A DNA stretch of 10,169 nt, from assembly GCF_938018145.1 (NCBI RefSeq), contig NZ_CALIII010000107.1, positions 1 through 10,169 on the forward strand. Reading direction: 5' to 3'. The DNA is from an uncultured Campylobacter sp. (lineage in GTDB: Bacteria > Campylobacterota > Campylobacteria > Campylobacterales > Campylobacteraceae). Shown one piece after another: positions 1 to 6,397 of this stretch. Under the pieces are notes generated by a model. That model saw only the letters and a list, made by a program, of their open reading frames with translations. It was not told the origin of the DNA and searched no databases. Both the position numbers and the translations under genes were made by a program. Positions within the stretch are counted from its first letter, which is position 1; every line of letters starts with the position of its first letter.

Positions 1-131
1 ATCTAAAAGAAGGTGCCGACAAAAAGCCGCTGCGCAAGGACGACGGCATGCACATCAGCATGAACGGCGCTAAAAAGATCGCCGTCTACGTTGTGGACAA
101 GCTGCTAAACGGGCAGAGCGATAATTTTTAG
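1..131 (+). CDS. C-terminal fragment of a probable SGNH/DUF459-family hydrolase
   Basis: The open frame begins at base 3 and ends at TAG 129-131, giving the last 42 residues of a gene that starts outside the window. The fragment contains RKDDGMHISMNGAKKIA followed by a short hydrophobic helix. An Asp-x-x-His block (here DGMH) followed by a 'xxGAxKIA' helix is the usual last catalytic block of SGNH hydrolases, and this version resembles the DUF459 group, which in Campylobacter includes PatB-like peptidoglycan O-acetyl esterases. The Asp-His would supply two members of the catalytic triad; the Ser block lies upstream and cannot be seen. It is the only + strand gene in the left half of the window. 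The family call rests on about 40 residues, so the substrate is unknown. Confidence 0.6.
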   Translation, partial: LKEGADKKPLRKDDGMHISMNGAKKIAVYVVDKLLNGQSDNF

Positions 132-152
132 CCGAATTTGAGTTTGGCTAAA
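127..152 (+). terminator. Possible weak terminator of the SGNH-like gene
   Basis: TTTAGCC (127-133, overlapping the stop codon) pairs with GGCTAAA (146-152) around a 12-base loop. The tract that follows is AT-rich but has only a short T-run, so this is a candidate, not a clear rho-independent terminator. Confidence 0.35.
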
Positions 153-704
153 TTTAAAGGCTCTAAATTTATGCGGTCGTAAATTCTTAATATTTAAAGT
201 TTCGCAGTTTTTTGCGCCTTAAATTTGAGCAAATCTGCCGAGCCGCTCGCAAAATAAATACGGGCGTGCTTTAATTATCTTATACCAATTTTTATCATGC
301 AGTGCGATCAAATGCTCGCTCGCATAAAATAAAATATCGAACTAAACAATCGCGTGGTACTCTTTTTACCGCAAACGATTATTTCGCGCCAAAGCCGCCG
401 ACGTTTTGCTGCAGCCGACCTAGATACAAAACGGTATTTTGGCGCAAAGCTTTACCGCAAAATCATAAAAATCGCTATAAACATATAGACAAACCGCGTT
501 TGGCGCTTTCGCGTCGTCTGCGACACACACGCTCTGTGCCGACGTAGATTTTATCGGTTCATTTTTCGTTTTCGCCGCCTTGGCAAATTTAAATTGCGGC
601 AAATTTGAGCAGTAAAGCTTAGATTTAAAACTCGGCCGGAGCCAAAACCGCGCTAGGCTCGTGCGCCGACTCAGTTAATTTTCAAATTTACCCAACTACC
701 GAAT
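132..704. other. 573-bp region without a recognisable gene
   Basis: The open frames at 302-547 (+) and 420-602 (-) have low-complexity, basic or unpatterned translations, no Shine-Dalgarno sequence and no resemblance to a known family, so I do not call them. The region is rich in AAATTT words. One small hairpin, GAGCC (639-643) with GGCTC (656-660), lies downstream of the nitroreductase gene and could help end its transcript. I recognise no tRNA or structured ncRNA here. Confidence 0.5.
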
Positions 705-1334
705 TTAGTAAATCCACTTCACGACGTCGCTTAGTTCGCGGCGGTATCTTTTTGGTTGCGGTTTTACTCGGTAGCCAAACGGCACCATGAGGCTCACGCG
801 CTGCTTACTCGTATCAAGGCCTAAAATTTTATTTAACGCCGCCTCGTCAAAGCCCTCGATAGGGCAGCTGTCGATACCTAGGCTCGCCGCCGCGGTCATC
901 ATATTTGCCGCCGCGATGTAGCACTGCTTACTCGACCAGTGATAGACTAGCTCGTCGTCTCCGTGGAAGCGCCCACCTAGAAAATCGCCGTAAAATTTCT
1001 TCCTCGCGGCAATCATCTCTGGTGCCTTGTCCTCGCGGCGGTCAATCATTTTCTCTACGTATTCGCCTACGCTTTTTACCTCAGCGACTTTAGCAAGGAT
1101 AACTAGCAAATGCGAGCAAGAGGTAATCTGCACTTGATTCCACGAGGCTTCGCGGATCTTTTGCCTGAGCTGCTCGTTTTGCACGACGACGAAGTCCCAC
1201 TGCTCAAGCCCCGTCGAGCTAGGACTTAGCCTGCCAGCCTCCAAGATAAAGTCAAATTCGCCAGCGCTGATTTTCTTGCTTTCGTCAAAAACCTTGCATG
1301 CGTGACGAAATTTCATAGATTCTAAAAAATTCAT
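705..1334 (-). CDS. NAD(P)H-dependent nitroreductase family flavoprotein (RdxA/NfsB type)
   Basis: At 209 residues this has the usual length of the FMN-dependent nitroreductase fold, which reduces nitro compounds or quinones with NAD(P)H in the cytoplasm. Visible signatures are the N-terminal FMN-phosphate block RHACKVFD (residues 10-17, close to the HSCKMFD I recall from H. pylori RdxA), RLSPSS at 35-40, the HWSSKQCY segment at 132-139, a Gly-rich turn around PIEGFD at 159-163, and PFGYR near the C terminus. Cysteines 13, 73, 138 and 157 make it moderately Cys-rich, as RdxA-type enzymes are. The start is supported by AAGGAG five bases upstream of the ATG. A TATAAT box at 1368-1373 suggests a promoter separate from dsbI. 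The fold is secure; the true substrate and any role in metronidazole activation are not shown by sequence. Confidence 0.88.
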   Translation of the reverse strand: MNFLESMKFRHACKVFDESKKISAGEFDFILEAGRLSPSSTGLEQWDFVVVQNEQLRQKIREASWNQVQITSCSHLLVILAKVAEVKSVGEYVEKMIDRREDKAPEMIAARKKFYGDFLGGRFHGDDELVYHWSSKQCYIAAANMMTAAASLGIDSCPIEGFDEAALNKILGLDTSKQRVSLMVPFGYRVKPQPKRYRRELSDVVKWIY

Positions 1335-1367
1335 TTTCGCTCCTTTTGGTTTTTATGGTTACGCCAA

Positions 1368-1373
1368 ATTATA
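1368..1373 (-). promoter_or_regulatory. -10 box of the nitroreductase gene promoter
   Basis: On the minus strand TATAAT follows an AT-rich stretch (AAATTTTA) and lies about 35 bases upstream of the ATG, giving a predicted leader of about 27 bases. No -35 box is evident, as is normal for Campylobacter sigma-70 promoters. Confidence 0.6.
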
Positions 1374-1417
1374 TAAAATTTGACCGAATTTAAGCTTAAA
1401 GAGGATTTAGGATAGAG

Positions 1418-1450
1418 GCAAATCCGTCCGCGCGAAACGAACGAATTTGC
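1418..1450 (-). terminator. 13-bp hairpin downstream of dsbI
   Basis: On the minus strand GCAAATTCGTTCG (1450-1438) pairs with CGGACGGATTTGC (1430-1418) around a 7-base loop. All 13 pairs form only as minus-strand RNA, where two are U-G wobbles; on the plus strand they would be A-C mismatches. This suggests a structure selected in the dsbI transcript. No U-run follows, so it may be a 3'-end stabiliser or a factor-assisted end point instead of an intrinsic terminator. Confidence 0.5.
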
Positions 1451-1467
1451 GTTAGTTTGGGCTAAAT

Positions 1468-3015
1468 TTACTCGCCCAGAGGACTATTTAGCTCTACGAC
1501 GTTTACTTTGCCGTCTTTATGAGCTAGAGCGTAGATACTGCCGCCCTTTATCGCCATGCTTGAGATGTCGCCTATTTGCGGCATCGCGTAGGCGTCAACC
1601 ACCTTTGCCTCCGCAAGGTCGATCACGAGCAAGGTGTTGTAGTTTTTGGAGTAGGCCAAAAATTTACCTCCCGCGACGTCGCCAGCCGTGACGTAGTAGT
1701 CTTTTAGATCGCGTTTATCTTTTAGCGCGAGGGCTGACGTCACGATGGTTTCGCCGCTTAGCATCTTGTCCTTGCTATCGACTTTTATGAGGATCAAGTT
1801 CTTAGCGCGCTCGTTTGGCACCGTGATCATATACATGTAGGTGCTTTGCGGGTCTTTTGCGAGCGTTAGGACGTATTGTTTTTTCGCCCTTATCGTTAAA
1901 AGCGCCGGACGGTCAAATTTCCACGCAGACTCGAGTCCGCCGCTACTCTCTCTAAAATATCTCCACTCGTGATACGCGTCCACATTTTGGGCAGGTTTAA
2001 CGGCGAATGTTGTTTTGTTAAAGCCCGTAGTCACCAGCATATCGCCGACAAATGTCGATGCGACGGCCTTTTTGATATTGCGGCCGTTTGGCTTGTCGAT
2101 GATAGCGTGAGCGATCTCTTTAAAATTTGCGTCCGTAAAATAAACTCCGCCTTCGGTGTTTGAGATACCGAAAGTATCGTTTTTAGCGTTATACGCTAGG
2201 CCACTCGTTACGCCTTTGCCAAAAATTCCCTTCGTCTCAAAAGGAAGCGGGAAGCTGTTTTTCACGCTAAGCGCAGGCTTTACGTCCGTAAACGCGCCGG
2301 CACTTGGATCAGAGTTAAATTTGACGCTTATATCTTTAGGTTCGCCCGCTATAAACGGATCCTCGACGACGTTTGCGCCGACAAATGAAAACGGCTTTTC
2401 AAACCTTTTCCAAACGCCTGAAGTCCAAGTGTTATTTAGGCTGATGCGCTCCGGATCGCCCTTGCCGCTATGGGGAGGTATACCTGCCGAGATGAGCGCC
2501 TGAACGGCATTTGATAGGATGACAAATAGGCTTAAAGCGATCACGAATTTTGAATACGCGCTAAGAGGCTTGATCCTAGTGTCCGAGCGCGAGATATCGC
2601 CCGAGACGACCTTGTCTTTGGCAAAAAGCATCATCAGCCCCATCGCTACGACCACGACCCAGTACACCAAAATGCCCCACGTATACGTGTGCGCGCCGAA
2701 TATATCGCCGCCAAAGCCCATACCTACGTCTCTATACAAGCTAAAGCTAGCGTGCCTTAGCGTCATAAAAATGCCGTACGCAGCGCCAAAAAGCACGGCG
2801 GCTATGTAGCGCGCCTTTAGGCCGTAGCGCAGTATCAAGATACCAGCGACGCCGACCACGACCATGCCGATGCGCTCCCACCAGCAAAGCGTGCAAGGCC
2901 CCTCGCCGATGACGTAGCCAAGATAGATATTTGCGATACCGACGGGGATAGCAAGCACAAGCAAGACCGCGCTAGCCATGATAAAATCGAAATTTTTATC
3001 GTTAAAAAAACTCAT
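1468..3015 (-). CDS. dsbI: DsbI: DsbB-like thiol-disulfide oxidoreductase with a C-terminal periplasmic domain
   Basis: This is an inner-membrane protein that re-oxidises a DsbA-type periplasmic partner and passes electrons to quinone. The N-terminal half has about five hydrophobic segments (roughly residues 12-34, 47-65, 71-88, 112-133 and 155-178). The active-site CTLC, matching CVLC of E. coli DsbB, lies after the first. The remaining 330 or so residues carry repeated beta-rich stretches consistent with the beta-propeller described for Campylobacter and Helicobacter DsbI. These two Cys are the only ones in the protein, so the second DsbB Cys pair is absent; the His in TLRHASFS is a candidate functional residue. 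ATG at 3015 is preferred to GTG at 3018 because AGGAGG lies five bases upstream of it. That site overlaps the dba stop, which implies translational coupling. A 515-residue product suits the family. Confidence 0.93.
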   Translation of the reverse strand: MSFFNDKNFDFIMASAVLLVLAIPVGIANIYLGYVIGEGPCTLCWWERIGMVVVGVAGILILRYGLKARYIAAVLFGAAYGIFMTLRHASFSLYRDVGMGFGGDIFGAHTYTWGILVYWVVVVAMGLMMLFAKDKVVSGDISRSDTRIKPLSAYSKFVIALSLFVILSNAVQALISAGIPPHSGKGDPERISLNNTWTSGVWKRFEKPFSFVGANVVEDPFIAGEPKDISVKFNSDPSAGAFTDVKPALSVKNSFPLPFETKGIFGKGVTSGLAYNAKNDTFGISNTEGGVYFTDANFKEIAHAIIDKPNGRNIKKAVASTFVGDMLVTTGFNKTTFAVKPAQNVDAYHEWRYFRESSGGLESAWKFDRPALLTIRAKKQYVLTLAKDPQSTYMYMITVPNERAKNLILIKVDSKDKMLSGETIVTSALALKDKRDLKDYYVTAGDVAGGKFLAYSKNYNTLLVIDLAEAKVVDAYAMPQIGDISSMAIKGGSIYALAHKDGKVNVVELNSPLGE

Positions 3016-3024
3016 CACGCCCTC

Positions 3025-3192
3025 CTAATACGCCGCGTAAGGCAGCAGGGACGTCCAGCTGGCGATGAAAAACATAATAAAGCAAATCGCCGTCCCCACG
3101 GCAAATGCGCCAAACGCTAAGCCCTCTTTTTCAGGTTTTTTCCAAGCTATAAAAACGGCTATAGCCAGAAAGAGAAACGATAAAAATTCCAT
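3025..3192 (-). CDS. dba: Dba: small membrane protein preceding DsbI
   Basis: This 55-residue gene runs from ATG 3192-3190 to TAG 3027-3025. The product has two hydrophobic helices (about residues 3-17 and 25-50) joined by the charged loop KKPEKEG, with one Cys at 37. GGAG lies a few bases before the ATG. The stop codon overlaps the AGGAGG that serves dsbI, so the two genes are probably translated in a coupled way. A small hydrophobic Dba directly upstream of DsbI is the known arrangement in C. jejuni, where the operon has been reported to be iron/Fur responsive and translationally coupled. The identification rests on position, size and hydrophobicity, since a protein this short carries little family signal. 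Its biochemical role is unknown. Confidence 0.85.
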   Translation of the reverse strand: MEFLSFLFLAIAVFIAWKKPEKEGLAFGAFAVGTAICFIMFFIASWTSLLPYAAY

Positions 3193-3641
3193 TTTATCTC
3201 CTTTGTATCATTAATATTAGATTGTAATTTTAATTTAATTCTTTTATATTTTCGCTTAAAATACGGAATATTTTTGATAATATGTTGCAGATTGCTTTAA
3301 AATTTGGAGAAATATTTTGGAAATTTAACGGATTTGGTTTGCGAACAAATAGCTAAATTTACGGATATTTGGAAGTGGGGTTGGCTGTAAATTTACTATT
3401 TTATTTTGCGAGATTTTACTAAATTTTATTTTTAAGAATTTTGGCTGCTACGGATTTTAGCAGCTCAAATTTGACTAAATTTATATTTAGAAAACTTGGC
3501 TGTTTTAGTGATTTTTGTAAATAAATTTGATTAGGCTTGCTGTTTTGCCTATCGCTTGGCTGATTTTAAACTATCTCAAATTTGACCAAATTTACAGCCG
3601 TCAAATTTACGCCAAGCTCGCAAGCTTAAATTTAAAGCCCA
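3193..3641. other. AT-rich 449-bp intergenic region between selD and dba
   Basis: No open frame of gene-like quality is present. The dba-proximal part (3193-3300) should hold the dba-dsbI promoter; TATAAA on the minus strand at 3243-3248 is a possible -10 box with a leader of about 43 bases, and I see no convincing Fur box. The rest (3381-3594) holds degenerate direct repeats and a small perfect hairpin, GCTGCTA (3444-3450) with TAGCAGC (3458-3464). Confidence 0.5.
3381..3594. repeat. Degenerate direct repeats built on TTGGCTG and an AAATTT-rich 19-mer
   Basis: TTGGCTG occurs at 3381, 3441, 3496 and 3556, that is every 55-60 bases. The copies at 3441 and 3556 are each followed by TCAAATTTGACYAAATTTA (3465-3483 and 3576-3594, one mismatch). 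The other two are followed by more divergent AT-rich text with a similar word order. This looks like an old, decayed tandem array of about 60-bp units. Confidence 0.5.
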
Positions 3642-4664
3642 TTAGCGTAAATTTATGCCGTATTCGCCGCGTTTTTTAGCTACACCGACGACCGCCGAGC
3701 TCTCGTAACCCGCCTCTTTTAGACGAGACAGAGCCAAATTTGCCTCGCTTTGCGGTACGGCTAGCAGCAATCCGCCAGAAGTCTGCGCGTCGTAAAGCAA
3801 GATATCCGCATCGCCGGTAACGAATTTACTCGCAAAATCGCGGTTTTTGTAGCTACCCTCGGGGATGATGCCCATATCGGCAAACTCGCGCGCGGCCGCT
3901 ATCACAGGTACATTACTCGCGTAAATTTCAAAGCTGATTTTATCGTTTAGCATTTCGCTTAAATGCCCTAAAAAGCCAAATCCCGTGACGTCGGTCGCCG
4001 CCGTTACGTTGATGCCTTTTAGCGCGTCCACGGCATAGAAATTTAGCTGCCGCATCGTCTCGACGGCCTGCTCGATTTGGGTTAAATTTAGCAGATCGGC
4101 CTTGATCGCCGTGCTTAAAATGCCCGTTCCCAGCGGCTTTGTGAGTATGAGCGCGTCGCCCTCTCGCGCAGTGTTGTTTGACCAAAAGGAGTTTGGCGAA
4201 ACGACGCCCGTGACGCTAAGTCCGTAATACATCTGCTGCGTCTCTATCGTGTGTCCGCCGACTATCACGCCGCCGCATTCGGCGACTTTATCCTGCCCGC
4301 CGCGTAAAATTTCGCCCAAAATTTCGCCGCTTAGGTTGCAGCTATCAAAACCGACGATATTTAGCGCGTTTAGTACCTTGCCGCCCATCGCAAACACGTC
4401 GCTTAGGCTGTTTGCGGCCGCGATCTGACCGAATATAAACGGATCGTCCGCCACCGGCGTGATAAAGTCCAGCGTCTGCACGAGCGCGATGTCGTCCGTG
4501 ATCTTAAAGACGCTTGCGTCTTCGTTTGTGCCGATGTTTGAGAGCAAATTTGGGTGAGCTAAATTTAAATCGCCGATAGTTTTGTTTAGACCCGACGGGT
4601 CAAGCTTGGCCGCTCAACCCGCCGCTCGGACGAATTTCGTGAGACGTTTGTCGTTGTAAATCAT
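3642..4664 (-). CDS. selD: SelD: selenide, water dikinase, a selenoprotein with in-frame UGA (Sec17)
   Basis: SelD makes selenophosphate from selenide and ATP in the cytoplasm, the selenium donor for selenocysteine. The gene runs from ATG 4664-4662 to TAA 3644-3642 and encodes 340 residues if UGA at codon 17 (4616-4614) is read as selenocysteine. The sequence around it is FVRAAG-U-AAKLDPSGL, which places Sec17 and Lys20 at the positions of catalytic Cys17 and Lys20 in E. coli SelD. Typical downstream blocks follow: GTNEDASV with the metal-binding Asp49, QTLDFITPVADDPFIFG, and AANSLSDVFAMGGK. The frame is open and SelD-like on both sides of the UGA. Starting after the UGA would use a TTG at 4547 and remove the active site. 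The ATG overlaps the yedF stop as ATGA and lacks a clear Shine-Dalgarno sequence, so re-initiation from yedF is likely. Confidence 0.96.
4589..4616 (-). promoter_or_regulatory. UGA Sec codon and candidate bacterial SECIS hairpin in selD
   Basis: Twelve bases after the UGA (4616-4614) the mRNA forms GACCC (4601-4597), loop GUC, GGGUC (4593-4589). A short stem starting about 11-12 bases after UGA with GU in the apical loop is the expected layout for SelB-recognised bacterial SECIS elements. The stem is perfect, but the loop is smaller than in the E. coli fdhF model. Confidence 0.65.
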
Positions 4665-5260
4665 AGTTTGATTTGCTCGTGCGTAGTTAAAATTTGCATG
4701 ACTTCGTAGGCGTTTGACATCTCGCCGACGCTTAGGTCGCTTACAAGCTTGTACGCCTCTAGGCAGCTACCGCAGCTTAAAATTTTAACGCCCGCAGCTT
4801 CTAAATCTTTAAGCGGTTTAAAGCTCGGATGAGCGCGGTTTGTAGTCATTTTAACGGCATTATTTACGCAGATTACGTATTCTGGTTTATTTTCTACCTG
4901 CAAAAGCGCGCCTAAAAATTTAGCTAGCAAGCTAACGCCCACGTCGCCGCTTCCGGCGTATTCTTCGTTTAGATAAATGACTGTTTTTTTATTCTTTGGC
5001 GTGATTTCGCAGACAAATTCGTCAAAATTTGCTAACTCAAGCTTTGATTCGCCCTTAACGGCGGTGATTTTCGTCTCGGTACCGTTTTGCTCTACGCTAA
5101 ATTCGACGTTTTGGTTTTTCAAAAAACGGCTTATGTTTTCTTTTGGGGCGATTGAATTTACTAAAATCTCAAGCTTTTCGCCATTTTTTAATCCTTCAAG
5201 CGCGTTTTTAGTCCTGATAACGGGCTCAGGGCAAGCCAAATTTCTACAATCGATTTGCAT
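4661..5260 (-). CDS. yedF: YedF: selenium-metabolism protein with TusA-like and DsrE-like domains
   Basis: This 199-residue cytoplasmic protein has two parts. Residues 1-75 are TusA/SirA-like, with the CPxP motif ACPEPVIR whose Cys10 would carry a persulfide or selenosulfide. Residues 92-199 are DsrE-like, with LNEEYAGSGD, VICVNNAVKM and the Cys pair CGSC at 163-166. This layout is that of the YedF family of selenium-metabolism proteins, thought to deliver or sense reduced selenium or sulfur. The start is supported by AAGGA six bases upstream. The stop overlaps the selD ATG by four bases, so the two are one operon, in line with a role next to selenophosphate synthesis. C. jejuni has a similar yedF-selD pair. 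The exact chemistry is not established for the family. Confidence 0.9.
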   Translation of the reverse strand: MQIDCRNLACPEPVIRTKNALEGLKNGEKLEILVNSIAPKENISRFLKNQNVEFSVEQNGTETKITAVKGESKLELANFDEFVCEITPKNKKTVIYLNEEYAGSGDVGVSLLAKFLGALLQVENKPEYVICVNNAVKMTTNRAHPSFKPLKDLEAAGVKILSCGSCLEAYKLVSDLSVGEMSNAYEVMQILTTHEQIKL

Positions 5261-5282
5261 GATTTTTCCTTAAATTTATTAC

Positions 5283-5312
5283 TCTTCAACCTGAAGTCTG
5301 AGGGGAATTTTA
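5283..5312 (-). promoter_or_regulatory. yedF-selD promoter and leader hairpin
   Basis: TAAAAT on the minus strand (5312-5307), preceded by TCTTTTAGA, is a good -10 candidate and predicts a leader of about 40 bases. Within the leader CTTCA (5295-5291) pairs with TGAAG (5287-5283) around a GGU loop. The loop resembles the GGU apex of SelB-binding hairpins, but the stem has only 5 bp. Confidence 0.45.
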
Positions 5313-5337
5313 TCTAAAAGATTTTAAATTTCGTATA

Positions 5338-5362
5338 AAAGGCGACTTGTAAGCTCGCCTTT
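5338..5362 (-). terminator. Distal terminator hairpin after fdhC
   Basis: AAAGGCGA (5338-5345) and TCGCCTTT (5355-5362) form a perfect 8-bp stem with a 9-base loop. On the minus strand the stem ends in TTT and runs into TATACGA, giving a short U-run. It is the second of two hairpins after fdhC and lies just upstream of the yedF promoter, so it would insulate the two units. Confidence 0.65.
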
Positions 5363-5367
5363 GAGGC

Positions 5368-5393
5368 AAAAAGGAGAAAGATTTCTCCTTTTT
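5368..5393 (-). terminator. Rho-independent terminator of fdhC
   Basis: AAAAAGGAGAAA (5368-5379) and TTTCTCCTTTTT (5382-5393) form a perfect 12-bp stem starting two bases after the fdhC stop codon. On the minus strand the 3' arm ends in a U-run. The symmetric A/T ends mean it could act in both directions. Confidence 0.85.
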
Positions 5394-5395
5394 TA

Positions 5396-6343
5396 TTATT
5401 TTAATTTTGGATAAGTTTTTTCGTATTCAGATACGGGGATTTTATTTTTAGAGATGAGCTCTTGGTACCAGTAGTGGTGAAGTACATAAACCTCTTCTTC
5501 TTCTTTATAGCCAGTTATCATCGACCAGATAGCGCCGTGGATAGCGATGGCCGCCATGTAGATGTGCACTAGGAAAAATACAGCACACACGATGCCAAGC
5601 ACGTTATGGATTAGCGCAGAAGCTCTTAAAATTTCGATCTGCGATACGCCAAGCCAGCTCGCAACGTCTGGAGCTCTAAAGTCAAGGAAAAACATCGCAG
5701 CACCAGTTAGTATCATCACAATACCGCCAGGGATAGCTACCCAGTACCACGCCTTTTGGCCGGCATTAAATTTGCCCGCAGGTACTGGGCGTTTAACCTT
5801 TGATAGATATCCGCCGATGATCATCATCCATCTGATATCATAAACCGCAGGCAACATCCTCACGGTCCAAGCTATCAACATCGGAGGCACCGAAACGGCA
5901 AACAAAATAGTAGCTAATCCGTGGATGTCCTTACAAAATCTAACAAACGCGCCGCCGCCAAGCTCTGCGCCCCACATCATGATGACGCCGGTCGGTATGA
6001 GCACTATCCATGCAATCGCCGCAGCACCGTGAGATACGCGCTCTATCATATTAAACGCATAGACTTTTTTGCCGTCGTGGCTGAAGTGTTTCGGTCCGAT
6101 GATCAAAAAGTGTAGAACGAACGCGCCGATAACAGCCAAAATAAGCGACAAAGCCGCTATCGCGAAGTAGTCGTTGCCCTGAATGAACGTGAAAATCGGC
6201 CCCAAACCGTCTTCGTAAGGCTTAATGTTCTCGATTCTACCCGCAGCCCAGATATTGCTCTGGTACTGGTTTGTGCTAGGACTCGCCTCGATAGCGAAGA
6301 CCCAACAGGCGAAAACCGAAAGCAAACTCAAAATTCTCGTCAT
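5396..6343 (-). CDS. fdhC: FdhC: cytochrome b subunit (gamma) of formate dehydrogenase
   Basis: This subunit anchors periplasmic formate dehydrogenase in the inner membrane and passes electrons from formate through two b hemes to menaquinone. The 315-residue product has an N-terminal hydrophobic signal or anchor (residues 1-20), a periplasmic stretch, then four hydrophobic segments near 62-84, 107-124, 145-162 and 200-220, plus one at 243-275. Family marks are IERVSHG (His105), KDIHGLAT (His141), GKFNAGQKAWYW and ALIH...VHIYMA (His246, His260), which include the likely heme ligands. The start at 6343 is chosen over an in-frame ATG at 6397 because GGGAG lies five bases upstream and a signal-like sequence begins there. 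It has its own TATAAT promoter and terminators. No fdhA or fdhB is adjacent, which is unusual for this subunit. Confidence 0.92.
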   Translation of the reverse strand: MTRILSLLSVFACWVFAIEASPSTNQYQSNIWAAGRIENIKPYEDGLGPIFTFIQGNDYFAIAALSLILAVIGAFVLHFLIIGPKHFSHDGKKVYAFNMIERVSHGAAAIAWIVLIPTGVIMMWGAELGGGAFVRFCKDIHGLATILFAVSVPPMLIAWTVRMLPAVYDIRWMMIIGGYLSKVKRPVPAGKFNAGQKAWYWVAIPGGIVMILTGAAMFFLDFRAPDVASWLGVSQIEILRASALIHNVLGIVCAVFFLVHIYMAAIAIHGAIWSMITGYKEEEEVYVLHHYWYQELISKNKIPVSEYEKTYPKLK

Positions 6344-6397
6344 GCTATCTCCCTTTGGTTTTGTTTTCCGTCTTAAAAAGCTTGTTGTGGTCGGCAT

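Noticed and set aside
302..602. Open frames at 302-547 (+) and 420-602 (-) as small genes
   Set aside because: They overlap each other on opposite strands, lack ribosome-binding sites, and their translations show no domain, signal peptide or familiar motif.
2156..2809. Plus-strand open frames at 2156-2503 and 2519-2809
   Set aside because: They are antisense to dsbI, have no ribosome-binding site, and the minus-strand frame is clearly the coding one.
3016..3018. GTG at 3018 as the dsbI start
   Set aside because: It is only two to three bases from the AGGAGG; the next codon, ATG at 3015, has proper spacing.
3193..3240. Fur box upstream of dba-dsbI
   Set aside because: Iron regulation is reported for the C. 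jejuni operon, but the AT-rich bases here give only a poor partial match, so I do not call a site.
3642..4547. SelD starting at the TTG at 4547 as a 301-residue protein
   Set aside because: SelD homology continues upstream through a UGA to an ATG at 4664; the short form would lack the catalytic residue and Lys20.
4614..4616. UGA in selD as a nonsense mutation or pseudogene
   Set aside because: It sits exactly at the catalytic Cys/Sec site, a SECIS-like stem follows, and the rest of the frame is intact.
6344..6397. FdhC starting at ATG 6397 (18 extra residues)
   Set aside because: The added peptide is basic and unlike the family; GGGAG precedes the ATG at 6343, where a signal sequence begins, and the promoter is placed for that start.
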